Made by a program: the position numbers and the translations under genes. This document shows, in pieces, positions 17,310-26,180 of a stretch of 44,682 nt of DNA. The DNA is from Bacteroidia bacterium (GTDB lineage: Bacteria; Bacteroidota; Bacteroidia; CAIKAF01). The notes beneath the pieces were generated by a model, which had not been told where the DNA came from, searched no databases, and saw only the letters and a list, made by a program, of their open reading frames with translations. The DNA is taken from NCBI GenBank assembly GCA_030427255.1, contig JAUHWY010000027.1:1-44682 (forward strand). The letters run 5' to 3'. Position 1 is the first letter of the stretch. Each line of letters opens with the position of its first letter.

Positions 17310-19706
17310 ATGAATTTGCTGCGTTTTTTAAGTGTTCTGTTCCTCCCCCTATCCATTCATGCTCAGGTTGTAATCCAAGGGCAGGTGAGGGATAGAGACA
17401 GCCGACAAGCTTTGCCTTTTGCCTCTGTGGTAGATGCTCAAACGGGCCTAGGCACCATGACCGATATCGATGGAAATTTTAGGCTGCGGGTAAAAAATGT
17501 CCCGGCTACTATTTCCATTACCTATGTTGGATATGAACCCCATGAATGGCAAGTTATAGACCTAAAACCGGTTGATATTAGCCTAAAACCTCTTGCGGTA
17601 AAACTTCAGGAAGTCACGTTTAGGCCGGGAGAATCTCCTGCGGATTTGCTTATGAAACGATTGGTAGGTCGGAAGGATACCCTCAATCCCAAAAGCCTCC
17701 CGGAGTGGCAATGCAAAGTGTACCAGCGCATGGTTATGGGGGTTACTCAGGACAGTTTTGATGTTCGAATAGACACCAATGCATTAGGGGAGATTGATTC
17801 TTCCGGGATTGAAGCCAAGGAGTTTTTGGAGCGTTCCCATTTGTTTCTAAACGAATCGGTGACCGAGCGCAGCTATAAAAAGCCGGGAAAATATTTCGAT
17901 GAGGTGCAAGCCAGCAGAACTTCCGGCCTTAAAAACCCAATCCTAAGCAGTCTGTCTACCCAACTTCAAAGCCTTAGCTTTTACGAAGACGACTTTCAAA
18001 TCTTTGGCATTGAGTACATCAATCCGGTAAGCCGTAAGGGACTCAAAGCCTATATGTTCGATATTGAAGATACCACTTTTAGTGGCTCTGATACCGTACT
18101 TATTCTAAGTTTTCGCCCATGGTCGCAAGATGCCGATGGCATGTTGCAAGGACAAATGAGGCTCAACAAAAAGCACATGGCTTTGGAATCGGTCATTGCC
18201 GAGCCCTTCAAAAACGACGGAAACCGAATTACCATTCGTCAAATGTACGAGCGGGTGGATTCTCAGCATTGGTTTCCTACCCAACAACACGCCGATATCG
18301 TTTTTGATATGGCTACGTTCGATGGCATTCCCATGGTGATGGAAAGCCGAAGCTATACCCGAGACTTTGATCTGAACCCACAACTTCGAAACCGCGACTT
18401 CGGTGCCATGAAGGTGGATGTCGCTCGGGATTTCGAAAAACAAACCGATACGCTCCTTGCCCTCTACAGAGAGCGGCCCATAGATAGAAAAGACTCCACT
18501 ACCTACAGGGTGATTGACAGTATAGGCAAAGAACTCAAACTGGACAGGCGCATCAAGGGCTTGGAAGCTCTAGTGACCGGAAAATGGCGGATTGGTAAGT
18601 TCGATTTTGACCTCAACCGCCTAATGGCCGCAAACCAATACGAGGGTTTTCGTCTTGGGCTTGGCTTGCAAACCAACGAGCAGCTGGTACGGTGGTGGCA
18701 AATCGGAGGCTATGCCGCTTGGGGCTTTAAAGATGCAGCCTTTAAGTTTCAGGTGTTTCAGGATTTTGTGTTTCACCAAAAGTCCAAAACCAAGCTGCGC
18801 CTCTCCTATACCCAAGATATTGCCGAGGTGGGCGGCACCCATTTTGAGCTGGACCCTCCCCTCAGACGAAACGACATGTACCGTAACTTTGCGGTTTCTC
18901 TATTCGATAGCATTCAAGACATCCGCTTTCTTATTTCCGGCAACCCGGTGCCCAACCTAAGTTTATGGGCAAGTGCCGCCAACCGCTGGGTCAATCCAAC
19001 GACCAACTATCGCTACACCGATATGCCCGACGGGAGCCCCGCTTACACCTTATCTGAGCTAACCCTTGGTTTGCGTTGGGGCATTGGAGAAAAGTTTATG
19101 GCCTTTGGCCAAACCCGTCTAAGCCTAGGTTCCAAATTGCCTGTGGTTTGGCTCCAAGTAACCCGAGGAGTGGATGTACTCAACGGCGATTTTAGCTACA
19201 CTCGAATGATGGCACAAGTAGAGGAGCGCTACAACTGGAAACGCATTGGAACTTCACGAATTATGGCCATGGCCGGCTGGATTCCCGAAGACGCACCTTT
19301 AACCCTTATGTTCAACGGAAGGGGCAGCTATACCGACTTTTCTATTGTAAGCCGCTATGCCTTTGAAACCATGTTGCCCATGGAATTTGTGGGCGACCGT
19401 TTTGTCTATGGGTTCTTTAACCACAGTTTCCCTCGATTGTATCAATACAAAAGGCTTTCAGCCCCATACATAACCGTTTTTCAAAACCTTGGATGGAGCG
19501 ACATGCGCAGGCCGGACCGTCACCAAGGCATTAGTCGGCCTTCCATGCGCCATGGCTTTTTTGAATCCGGCCTTGCCGTAGAAGACCTCATAACCTTAAA
19601 CTTATCCGGATTTGGGGTGGGTGTTTTTTATCGTTATGGAGCCTATGCTTCCCCCCAGGTAGGCAATAATTTTTACCTCAAAATGGCCATTAGCTTTCGC
19701 CTGTAA
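17310..19706 (+). CDS. DUF5686 family outer-membrane protein with CarboxypepD-like N-domain
   Basis: A 798-residue protein. ATG 17310 gives the signal peptide MNLLRFLSVLFLPLSIHAQ; an upstream TTG would start inside the terminator. Residues 20-105 are a carboxypeptidase-regulatory-like beta sandwich (VIQGQVRDRDSRQALPFASV, GTMTDIDGNFRL, ISITYVGYEPHEW) as in TonB-linked proteins. The rest matches the DUF5686 pattern: RPGESPADLLMKRLV, then SLSFYEDDFQIFG, and a long C-terminal series of beta strands ending VGNNFYLKMAISFRL that should form an outer-membrane barrel. No TonB box or plug was seen. Function unknown. It is transcribed alone, convergent with the T9SS cargo gene. Confidence 0.85.
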   Translation: MNLLRFLSVLFLPLSIHAQVVIQGQVRDRDSRQALPFASVVDAQTGLGTMTDIDGNFRLRVKNVPATISITYVGYEPHEWQVIDLKPVDISLKPLAVKLQEVTFRPGESPADLLMKRLVGRKDTLNPKSLPEWQCKVYQRMVMGVTQDSFDVRIDTNALGEIDSSGIEAKEFLERSHLFLNESVTERSYKKPGKYFDEVQASRTSGLKNPILSSLSTQLQSLSFYEDDFQIFGIEYINPVSRKGLKAYMFDIEDTTFSGSDTVLILSFRPWSQDADGMLQGQMRLNKKHMALESVIAEPFKNDGNRITIRQMYERVDSQHWFPTQQHADIVFDMATFDGIPMVMESRSYTRDFDLNPQLRNRDFGAMKVDVARDFEKQTDTLLALYRERPIDRKDSTTYRVIDSIGKELKLDRRIKGLEALVTGKWRIGKFDFDLNRLMAANQYEGFRLGLGLQTNEQLVRWWQIGGYAAWGFKDAAFKFQVFQDFVFHQKSKTKLRLSYTQDIAEVGGTHFELDPPLRRNDMYRNFAVSLFDSIQDIRFLISGNPVPNLSLWASAANRWVNPTTNYRYTDMPDGSPAYTLSELTLGLRWGIGEKFMAFGQTRLSLGSKLPVVWLQVTRGVDVLNGDFSYTRMMAQVEERYNWKRIGTSRIMAMAGWIPEDAPLTLMFNGRGSYTDFSIVSRYAFETMLPMEFVGDRFVYGFFNHSFPRLYQYKRLSAPYITVFQNLGWSDMRRPDRHQGISRPSMRHGFFESGLAVEDLITLNLSGFGVGVFYRYGAYASPQVGNNFYLKMAISFRL

Positions 19707-19759
19707 AAGAAAAGGCCACCCCCTTTCGGAAGCAGCCCTCTCAGGGAACGAAGTTGTAC

Positions 19760-20476
19760 TTATGGCTTCACCACGCGGGTAATGTGCTCTCCGCGGGCAT
19801 CTTTCACCACCAAAATGTAGGTGCCGGAAGCCAAACTGCGCATATCTATGGCTTGGTTTAAGCCCATTGGGTTGTATCTGGTCCACACACGCTTTCCATT
19901 CATGGCATACAATACCAATTGCTCGGCCTTCTCTTGCAGCTCCACATGCAATACATCCACGGCAGGGTTTGGATAGGCTTTAAACCGCTTACCGTTGGCA
20001 TCGCCCAATGAGCTGCTGTTAGGTGTAAATACAAAGGTGTCGTTGGCATCCGTGGCCAAGAACAACGCGTTGTCGTTTTCGTTGGTCTCCGAAATATCGT
20101 CGTCGGTATCTACCACTACGGTTACGTAGTAATTGCCCCCGGCAATACCGGCCTGATTCAAATCTTGGGCAGACCAGTTGTTTACCGTTATGGCGTTAAA
20201 TGCCGGCAGACCTTGAGTAACGGTTTGGCGTGCAAGCTCGGTGTAGGAGCTTGGATCGTTGGCATCGCTTTGAACGCCCCAGCTAACCACAAAATTGTCG
20301 GTAATGTCCACGCCATCGCCCTCGGCCGGCTTAAACAGTACGTTCGAAATCACTCCGGTGGAACTGTTGTAGTCAAAGCTCCAATTCGAACTTAGGTTTT
20401 GGATCTGTAAATTTTGAGCGGCAAGTGACCCGGCAGTAGCCAGCACAATGCCTCCGATCAAAGTAGAAGTACGCAT
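19760..20476 (-). CDS. T9SS type-A cargo protein with CARDB-like domain
   Basis: A 238-residue secreted protein with a signal peptide (MRTSTLIGGIVLATAGSLAAQ). Residues ~22-145 resemble a CARDB-type beta sandwich (LQIQNLSSNWSFDYNS, NNWSAQDLNQAG, YYVTVVVDTDDDISETNEND). Residues ~163-238 are a type A T9SS C-terminal sorting domain: FKAYPNPAVDVLHVEL, a central LYAMNGKRV, and a final SGTYILVVKDARG...VVKP. It should be exported through PorV/SprA-type machinery and anchored or released at the surface. CARDB domains are usually adhesive; the target is unknown. It is convergent with the DUF5686 gene; structured non-coding DNA lies upstream. Confidence 0.88.
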   Translation of the reverse strand: MRTSTLIGGIVLATAGSLAAQNLQIQNLSSNWSFDYNSSTGVISNVLFKPAEGDGVDITDNFVVSWGVQSDANDPSSYTELARQTVTQGLPAFNAITVNNWSAQDLNQAGIAGGNYYVTVVVDTDDDISETNENDNALFLATDANDTFVFTPNSSSLGDANGKRFKAYPNPAVDVLHVELQEKAEQLVLYAMNGKRVWTRYNPMGLNQAIDMRSLASGTYILVVKDARGEHITRVVKP

Positions 20477-20730
20477 AAACGTGTTGTTTTGATTATGTGG
20501 ACAAATTTGGAACGGAATGGTAGCCGAAACAAGATTTTCACCCCTACTTGACCCCTACATAAGGGAAGGATTTGGCAAAAAAAATCTCTACATCAAAAAG
20601 ATTATATTATTGAAAATCAGCAATATAATTTTTCAAAAATCTCTACATGGCCCTCTTTTTCGAAAGAGGGTTTTGGAGGCTACACTTTTTGGTTTTTGGG
20701 AGCCATTTCCGGTGCGCACTGCTACTCCTC
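20477..20730. other. Structured non-coding DNA upstream of the T9SS cargo gene
   Basis: No gene is seen. AAAAATCTCTACAT occurs twice (20580-20593 and 20635-20648, 55 bp apart) around an AT-rich inverted repeat (ATTATATT...AATATAAT). Next is a perfect 8-bp hairpin with a TTCG tetraloop, CCCTCTTT-TTCG-AAAGAGGG (20651-20670), followed by TTTT. The promoter of the cargo gene should lie near 20490-20520 on the minus strand; no exact consensus box is found. Confidence 0.6.
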
Positions 20731-20813
20731 GGAGCCCACTTAAGCCGGCCTAAGCAGTGCGTGGGCTTGCTGCGCGCCGCCTCCGCCTGCTAAGTCCGGC
20801 TAAAGTGGGCTCC
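20731..20813. repeat. GC-rich long hairpin H2
   Basis: The 27-nt arms 20731-20757 (GGAGCCCACTTAAGCC...) and 20787-20813 pair at 24 of 27 positions around a 29-nt GC-rich loop. An alternative pairing joins GCGCACTGCT at 20714 with AGCAGTGCG at 20754. It lies 33 bp from the end of the RAYT-like element. Confidence 0.85.
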
Positions 20814-20845
20814 TGTGGGGTATCCGCTTGCCCCGGGGCAGAACT

Positions 20846-21391
20846 AAGATGTCGCCTCCTTTGGAGGCTAAACTAGGGCTTAATTTGGAGGAGGTAGAAT
20901 CCAATCAAATATTTGCTCTTGGTAGGGGTTTAGGTTCAGTTTTTGGGTTTTGTCCAGATATTCTTGTTGGAAGCTGTACTTTTTATGGTAGTTCTCTTGG
21001 GTCTGAATCGCAGCTATATCCTTATCTATACTGTATCTGCCGGATGAAAATGCAAGGTAACCTTTTTGCCATGAGAATTTGTTTTGGGTAAACGCTCTTT
21101 CATTGATCCACTTGGAGGTGTTGGCTTTGATAATTCTTACCAGATCTGCTAAAACGATGTTTGGTTTTATACTTACGATTAGGTGCACATGGTCAGCAGC
21201 ACCCCCGACGGCATAGACTTTTTGATTCTTTGCGCGAACTACTCCGCAGATGTATTTGTGGAGCTCCTCTTTCCAGGGTGCTGCAATTAGGCAGTCTTTG
21301 GATTGAACAGCAAAAATCAATTCTATATAAATTATCGAAAAGCACTTTTCCATAACTTAATTGAGGTGTCGTCCCCTCTAGAGGATTAAAG
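20846..21391 (-). mobile_element. IS200/RAYT-like element with direct hairpin ends
   Basis: Two related segments in the same orientation bracket the transposase-like gene: 20846-20873 (TGTCG then CCTCC-TTT-GGAGG then CTAAA) and 21363-21391 (TGTCG then TCCCCTC-TA-GAGG then ATTAAA). Each holds a short hairpin followed by a TAAA/TTAAA tail. Same-strand hairpins at both ends, rather than inverted repeats, are the hallmark of HUH single-strand transposition units. Outer limits are approximate. Confidence 0.6.
20880..21353 (-). CDS. IS200/RAYT-like HUH transposase, catalytic tyrosine missing
   Basis: A 157-residue protein of normal length for the IS200/REP-associated Y1 transposase family. The family start is present (IIYIELIFAVQSK), the metal-binding HUH motif is His55-Val-His57 (GGAADHVHLIVS), and LADLVRIIKANTSKWINE follows. 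In relatives the nucleophilic tyrosine sits in a YIxxQ motif ahead of an HHKK segment; here the matching positions read DIAAIQTQENYHKK, with Ala115 where Tyr is expected. Tyr107 or Tyr122 might substitute, or the enzyme may be inactive for strand transfer but still bind hairpins. It lies on the same strand as the TPR-LuxR gene, 122 bp after it, within its own hairpin ends. Confidence 0.85.
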   Translation of the reverse strand: MEKCFSIIYIELIFAVQSKDCLIAAPWKEELHKYICGVVRAKNQKVYAVGGAADHVHLIVSIKPNIVLADLVRIIKANTSKWINERAFTQNKFSWQKGYLAFSSGRYSIDKDIAAIQTQENYHKKYSFQQEYLDKTQKLNLNPYQEQIFDWILPPPN

Positions 21392-21475
21392 GTAAGAAAA
21401 TTCCAATTATACAACTATTGGTTTTGATATTGTGCTTTTGGTTGTCCATGGCTATCCTTTAGGTTGCGAAGGGGC

Positions 21476-23368
21476 TTACAGGCTTTCGAGCAGTTCTTCC
21501 AGGTCCTCGTAGGCATCCACTTGCAGCTTTTTGCGCAATCTGTAACGCGCCATATCCACACTTTTTGGACTGATGTTAAGGGTGGCCGCCATTTCTTTGG
21601 AGCTTAGGCCTAAGCGAATAAGCACGCACAATCGTACTTCCCTGTCGGTTAAATCGGGCCAGCGTTTCAATAGCTCCTCTCTAAAACTGCGGTACGATTC
21701 GTCCAATTGCTGATTGAGCACCTCGCGTTCGGGTTCAATTTGAAGGGCTTGTAAAATGCTGCCTTTGGCACGGGCAATGGCGCTTTTATCGGCTCCCTTT
21801 CCTAAAATGGTAGGCAGTTCGTCGTAGAGCTTTTGCAAGTAGTCGTTTTTCTCCGCCAAAAACATGGCGAGTTGGCTTAGTCGGCTGTTGCTTTCGCTAT
21901 GTTTTGCTTCGAGTTCTACCAACCTTTCTTGTTTTTCTTCGAGGGCACGCTGGGCCATGGTTTGCCTAAAAACCATAAGTTCTTGCTTAAGCCGCGCTTG
22001 CCTGCGGTATTGCCTGAGCAATATGGAGAGCATAATGGCCGTGAACCCTAAAAACAGCATACCTGCCCCAAACCAAAGGTTGCGGGTTTCGGCTTGGCGC
22101 TTTTGGGCCTTAAGCTCCATATTGTCGCGTTCTCTGGCCAGAATTTCTTTTTCTTGGGCTTCAAAAAAGTATTTGCGTTGTGCTTCTTGGGCCCTTTGTC
22201 TAACCAGTGGATTTACCAAAGAGTCGCGCCACACCCAGGCTTTACGCAAACTGGCAAGCGCTGCCTCGGGTCTATGTAAGGCTTGATAGGCCTGAGACAT
22301 AGCCAAAAAGATATCCAACTGCAAATCGGAGACCTCATAGCTCCGGGCATAGTTTTCGGCCTCTTTGAGCATTTCGAGGGCCAGGTTCCATTGGTTTAAG
22401 TCGCCATAGGCACCGGCTAATCGCAAACGGGTTTCGGCAGCGTCGCGTTGTGCACCCAGGGCATCCAAGCTTTGCAAAGCCTCCAAAAAGGAGTCGCGGG
22501 CTGCGGTATGGTTGCCTGCATGTTGTTGCCAAAGCCCACGATTGGATTGAAGCAGGGCTAAGCCTACCTGGTCGCCGCTGTTGCGCATAAAGGGAAAGGC
22601 CCTTTGGAATCGTTCCTCGGCTTCGGCATAGGCTTGTTTGCCCATCCAGGCTGTTCCTTCGTTCATGTAAATGCTTCCTAGAACGTAAGGGTAGGCGGTA
22701 TCGCCCAGCAATTGGCGTGCGGCTTTGTATTGAACCAAGGCTTCGTCCCAAAATTCTTGGCCGGAAAGGCTGGTACCCAAATTCATGCGGGTTACCGATT
22801 CTCGAAAGGCATCGCCCACTTGATGGAAGAGGGTAATGGCTTGCAGGTAGTAACGAGTGGCCTCTACCAAATCGCCTTTTCGGTGGGCCAAATTGGCCAA
22901 ATTCACCAGGCCAATGCCGGTTTCGGTATGCAGGCCCAGTTTCCGTTTGATGTGCAGGGAGGCTTCGTAATAGCTTTGGGCAGAATCGAGCATGCCCAAG
23001 GAGGAGTATAAGGCTCCAATATTGTTCAGCGCCTTGGAAACCGATAGGGTGTCGTAGGTGGTTTGAGCCAACACATGAACCCTCCGGAAATCGCTTAAAG
23101 CCAAATCCATTTGGCCGGTAAGGCTGTGCACTCGGCCGCGCTCCATAACCCACTCCATTTCGCGCTCCGGGTTTGGGCTAAACCACTTTTTTTGCTCTGC
23201 ATCATCGAACAGAGAATCAGCAATGGAGGGATTTACTTCACTCCAATGGCGAATGGTATCTAAACGGATGGCCATGGAGTCTTTTTGGCCAAAAAGCTTG
23301 GGAGCCCCAATCCCTTGGGCAAAGCAAATGGCCAACAGCCAAAGCGCTATGTTGGGCGGATTGCTCAT
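21476..23368 (-). CDS. TPR-transmembrane-LuxR type regulator
   Basis: About 630 residues. ATG 23368 is preferred because it overlaps the upstream stop as TAATG; a second ATG at 23380 would add four residues. After an N-terminal hydrophobic signal (IALWLLAICFAQGIG), residues ~75-380 hold TPR repeats (SKALNNIGALYSSLGMLDSA, GLVNLANLAHRKGDLVEA and similar). A coiled coil, a single membrane segment (LWFGAGMLFLGFTAIMLSIL, near 432-452), a second coiled coil, and a C-terminal LuxR/GerE helix-turn-helix (LTDREVRLCVLIRLGLSSKE, then MAATLNISPKSVDMARYRLR) follow. Sensing would be periplasmic and DNA binding cytoplasmic. Common in Bacteroidota; the signal is unknown. It is coupled to the Lcl-type gene and is probably co-expressed with it. 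Confidence 0.92.
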   Translation of the reverse strand: MSNPPNIALWLLAICFAQGIGAPKLFGQKDSMAIRLDTIRHWSEVNPSIADSLFDDAEQKKWFSPNPEREMEWVMERGRVHSLTGQMDLALSDFRRVHVLAQTTYDTLSVSKALNNIGALYSSLGMLDSAQSYYEASLHIKRKLGLHTETGIGLVNLANLAHRKGDLVEATRYYLQAITLFHQVGDAFRESVTRMNLGTSLSGQEFWDEALVQYKAARQLLGDTAYPYVLGSIYMNEGTAWMGKQAYAEAEERFQRAFPFMRNSGDQVGLALLQSNRGLWQQHAGNHTAARDSFLEALQSLDALGAQRDAAETRLRLAGAYGDLNQWNLALEMLKEAENYARSYEVSDLQLDIFLAMSQAYQALHRPEAALASLRKAWVWRDSLVNPLVRQRAQEAQRKYFFEAQEKEILARERDNMELKAQKRQAETRNLWFGAGMLFLGFTAIMLSILLRQYRRQARLKQELMVFRQTMAQRALEEKQERLVELEAKHSESNSRLSQLAMFLAEKNDYLQKLYDELPTILGKGADKSAIARAKGSILQALQIEPEREVLNQQLDESYRSFREELLKRWPDLTDREVRLCVLIRLGLSSKEMAATLNISPKSVDMARYRLRKKLQVDAYEDLEELLESL

Positions 23369-24153
23369 TAGCGTACGCAAATGGCGTAAGGAGTGGAAGA
23401 TGTGGTGGAATACTGCGCGTAATAGCTGTCCGATAAATTGTTATTTACAAAAAAATAGGTGTATTTGAATTGGCTTGCCCCATTGGAACTTGAAGAGTAG
23501 GTAGATTCGAAATTGAGCCAATAGTGGAGGTTGTTGGGAGAGGTGGGCAGCACCACGGCATCGTCTTGAAGCATGTGCTCAAAATCGTCTTGAGTGGGCA
23601 TGCGCCAATCGGTATGCCCGCCTTCGGTGAGGTTTCTGCAATAGATAAGCGCTCCAATAAACCGCATGCCGGAAGAGGAGGGAGCACTGAATTCGGTGGG
23701 AGCAGGATAGCTGATTTGGCTACCGCCGCCTCCGCCGCCGCTTCCGGAAACCAGGTTGTCTACATAGGCCTTGTTTACCGCATCGCCGGGTTGCACCGGA
23801 GCCGGTAAATCGGTGATGCGTTGTTGGGCCATAACCAGGCTGTCTACTGCCGGATTGGCAAAGAGCTGATGCCATTGCGGATTTTGTGCCGTTCCAAGAT
23901 TGATGCAATAGCCTGCAGGTCCCCAGCTTTGTCCGTCGTTGAATACGACCAGGCCATGGGCCGGGGCAGGAATAGAAAGCGCATCTTGGGCGCCGGTGAG
24001 GCTAAGCTGAGGAATGAGCAAGCCTTTGTTTCCCGAGCGAATTTCGAGTTGGGCGGATGGGTCGGGCTGTCCGGAACCTGAAGAGATAAGCACGGATTGG
24101 GCATTCATGGAAAGGATAGAAAACCACAGGAATAGGCCAAAGAAGCGTTTCAT
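23368..24153 (-). CDS. Secreted DUF1566/Lcl-type protein
   Basis: A 261-residue exported protein. The start at 24153 gives MKRFFGLFLWFSILSMNAQS; the open frame upstream is GC-rich hairpin sequence. Residues ~20-95 are the same N-terminal module as in the two glycine-rich proteins (GQPDPSAQLEIRSGNKGLL, HGLVVFNDGQSW). A short Gly stretch (SGSGGGGGGS) leads to a C-terminal DUF1566/Lcl-like domain: GALIYCRNLTEGGHTDWRMP, TQDDFEHML, ending STTSSTPYAICVR. Such domains occur in bacterial surface lectin-like proteins. It is translationally coupled to the TPR-LuxR gene (TAATG), an arrangement that suggests linked function or simple co-transcription. Confidence 0.8.
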   Translation of the reverse strand: MKRFFGLFLWFSILSMNAQSVLISSGSGQPDPSAQLEIRSGNKGLLIPQLSLTGAQDALSIPAPAHGLVVFNDGQSWGPAGYCINLGTAQNPQWHQLFANPAVDSLVMAQQRITDLPAPVQPGDAVNKAYVDNLVSGSGGGGGGSQISYPAPTEFSAPSSSGMRFIGALIYCRNLTEGGHTDWRMPTQDDFEHMLQDDAVVLPTSPNNLHYWLNFESTYSSSSNGASQFKYTYFFVNNNLSDSYYAQYSTTSSTPYAICVR

Positions 24154-24260
24154 AATCGATAGTTTGTGTAAAAATAGGCTTTTGGGGCGTTCTTTTGGCA
24201 AGAAGGAGCAAGCGAAGCGGAACAGGGAGCCCCCGACCGGCACGGAGGGCCCGCAGAAGC

Positions 24261-24344
24261 CGCCTTTTGGTCAGGGCGTGGGCGAGGAGGCTTTCCCAAT
24301 GCTTCGGGAAAGCCCCCGCAGCACCGCCCTGCCTAAAGGGGGCG
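24261..24344. repeat. GC-rich long hairpin H3
   Basis: Arms 24261-24297 (CGCCTTTTGGTCAGGGCG..., ending GGCTTTCCC) and 24305-24344 (CGGGAAAGCC..., ending AAAGGGGGCG) form an imperfect stem of about 37 bp with the short loop AATGCTT. The flanking DNA 24180-24260 and 24345-24380 is also GC-rich. It lies between the divergent Lcl-type gene and the second glycine-rich gene. Confidence 0.85.
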
Positions 24345-24441
24345 AAGTGGACCGGAGGGAGGGCGGACACGGGCTATGTTAATTCATTGGAACCGGGCGC
24401 CCAAAAATTAAAAACCCGTAACTTGAGGCAAATTTTTTGCT

Positions 24442-25953
24442 ATGCGTTTATTGCCGGTTTTGTGTTTTGTTTTTTGTTGCTTGGGGCTTCACGGTCAGGG
24501 GATTACTATTGGTGACACGACCGGAGGTTTGCCGGCGTCGGTGTTGCTTCGGCTCAACGACACCACCAAAGGCTTTTTGGTGAATAAGCTGAGCACGGGT
24601 CAGAGAAATGCCATACAGAATCCGGAGGAAGGATTGCAGATTTACAATACGACGGAGCGTTGTTTGCAGGTGTATATTCCCAACAGTTGGCGCAATGTGG
24701 TCTGCGATTGCAGTCAGCCGCCGGGTCAGCCGGGGGCGATTTCGGGTCCTGCGTCGGTGTGTCCGGGCAGCACAGGTCAGGTGTTTTCGGTTTCTGCTGT
24801 GGCGGGTGCAAGCAGTTATCAATGGTCATTGCCGCCGGGGGCAAGCATTCAAGGAAACAGCAACGATACCAGTATAGTGGTCGATTTTGGCAATATCGGC
24901 GGAAGCATTACGGTTCAAGCCCAAAACGGTTGTGGGAGCTCGGCTACCCAAAGTTTTTCGGTGCAGGTGGCGGCTCCGGACAGTACTTTTTCGATTCAGC
25001 CGAACCCGACCGGCACCAATTTTGCTACTTCTTTTAATCCCAACTTGAGTGGTCAGGGCGTGAGTCATGCTTGGTTGTTTCAGAGCGGAACGCCGGCCAG
25101 TTCATCGGCTCAGAACCCAAGCGTTCAGTGGAGTAATGCTGGTAGTTATGCGGTGCAACTTACGGTAACCGATGCCCAGGGGTGTACTGCGTCGAGTACA
25201 GATACGGTGGTGGTGGCCAATTGCCAGCCCTTGGGAAACAATACCGTAACCTTCACTTATACGGGAAGTCCTCAAAGCTGGACTGTTCCTGCGGCAGTAT
25301 GTTCGGTTCGGATTGAATGTTGGGGAGCTCAAGGGGGCGACCCCAATACCGGACGAGCGGGGCAAGGAGGTTATTCCAGCGGATTTTTGAGTGTTAGTGC
25401 AGGGCAGGTGTTGCATATTTATGTGGGAGGTGCAGGAACTTTAAGTGCCGGAGGCTGGAATGGGGGCGGAGGTCCTACCGTTAGTACCAATGAGTTTGGC
25501 GGCGGCGGCGGTGGCACCGATGTGCGCGTAGGAGGAACCGGTTTAAACGATCGAGTGATTGTGGCCGGCGGTGGTGGTGGAGCCGGGAGTACCTGCCCCT
25601 CTTCTGCCAATACCTTTGGTGGAGATGGAGGTGGTTTGGTCGGTGGTAATCCTAGCGGTTCCTGCAATTCGGGAAGTCAACCTACGCCGGGTACGCAAAC
25701 GGCTGGAGGTCAGCCCGGAGGTTATTCTTGCAATTTTACCTGCGGCCCGGGAAGTTTTGGGCAAGGCGGCGTTGCCGGCGGGGAATGCGGTTGTGGTGCC
25801 ACGGGTGGCGGCGGCGGCGGCTGGTATGGCGGCGGCGGTTCGTGCCATTGCAAAGCCGGAGCCGGTGGTTCGGGCTATATTGGTGGGGTGACCAATGGCA
25901 CCATGCAGACCGGCGGTCGCAATGGAAATGGCCAGGTGGTAATCACCTACTAA
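24442..25953 (+). CDS. Secreted double-PKD plus glycine-rich (ALK-like) protein, copy 2
   Basis: A 503-residue paralogue of the protein at 8276. Signal peptide MRLLPVLCFVFCCLGLHGQG. The same N-terminal module spans residues ~20-92 (NDTTKGFLVNKLSTGQRNAI, GLQIYNTTERCLQVY). Two PKD/Ig-like domains follow, ~95-173 (ASSYQWSLPPGASIQG) and ~178-262 (SHAWLFQSGTPASS, GSYAVQLTVTDAQGC). The glycine-rich domain from ~268 starts FTYTGSPQSWTVPAAVCSVR, contains LHIYVGGAG, GGGGGTDVRVGG and RVIVAGGGGGAG, and ends NGQVVITY. Six or more cysteines in the glycine-rich part suggest disulfides. No sorting signal is visible. Divergent from the Lcl-type gene, which shares its N-terminal module. Confidence 0.8.
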   Translation: MRLLPVLCFVFCCLGLHGQGITIGDTTGGLPASVLLRLNDTTKGFLVNKLSTGQRNAIQNPEEGLQIYNTTERCLQVYIPNSWRNVVCDCSQPPGQPGAISGPASVCPGSTGQVFSVSAVAGASSYQWSLPPGASIQGNSNDTSIVVDFGNIGGSITVQAQNGCGSSATQSFSVQVAAPDSTFSIQPNPTGTNFATSFNPNLSGQGVSHAWLFQSGTPASSSAQNPSVQWSNAGSYAVQLTVTDAQGCTASSTDTVVVANCQPLGNNTVTFTYTGSPQSWTVPAAVCSVRIECWGAQGGDPNTGRAGQGGYSSGFLSVSAGQVLHIYVGGAGTLSAGGWNGGGGPTVSTNEFGGGGGGTDVRVGGTGLNDRVIVAGGGGGAGSTCPSSANTFGGDGGGLVGGNPSGSCNSGSQPTPGTQTAGGQPGGYSCNFTCGPGSFGQGGVAGGECGCGATGGGGGGWYGGGGSCHCKAGAGGSGYIGGVTNGTMQTGGRNGNGQVVITY

Positions 25954-25955
25954 GC

Positions 25956-26180
25956 TTAGCCCAGTTTTTCGTCTATATCGTCGTAGCGGTAGCCTTCGTC
26001 CCAGGTTTTGGTGGAGGGTTCTCCTTTGGTGAGGATGCGATAAACCATCCAGAACAACCCGACATTGGCCAAGAGAAATAGGAGAAAGACCAAAGAATAA
26101 CCGAGACCGAGGGCCGGGGCGGCCGCATAGAGCAGAACAAGCGCGCTGGATATACCAATGCTAAGAGCAACAGGTTTCAT
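25956..26180 (-). CDS. Small two-helix membrane protein
   Basis: A 74-residue protein with two hydrophobic helices (residues ~5-25, ISSALVLLYAAAPALGLGY, and ~28-48, LVFLLFLLANVGLFWMVY) and an acidic cytoplasmic tail (DEGYRYDDIDEKLG). Its stop is two bases from the stop of the convergent glycine-rich gene. No family name was recognised, but the layout matches small conserved inner-membrane proteins of the phylum. Confidence 0.65.
   Translation of the reverse strand: MKPVALSIGISSALVLLYAAAPALGLGYSLVFLLFLLANVGLFWMVYRILTKGEPSTKTWDEGYRYDDIDEKLG

Noticed and set aside
22335-23153. Second gene within the TPR-LuxR region
   Set aside because: It is a frame-shifted shadow of the TPR repeats; its composition follows that gene.
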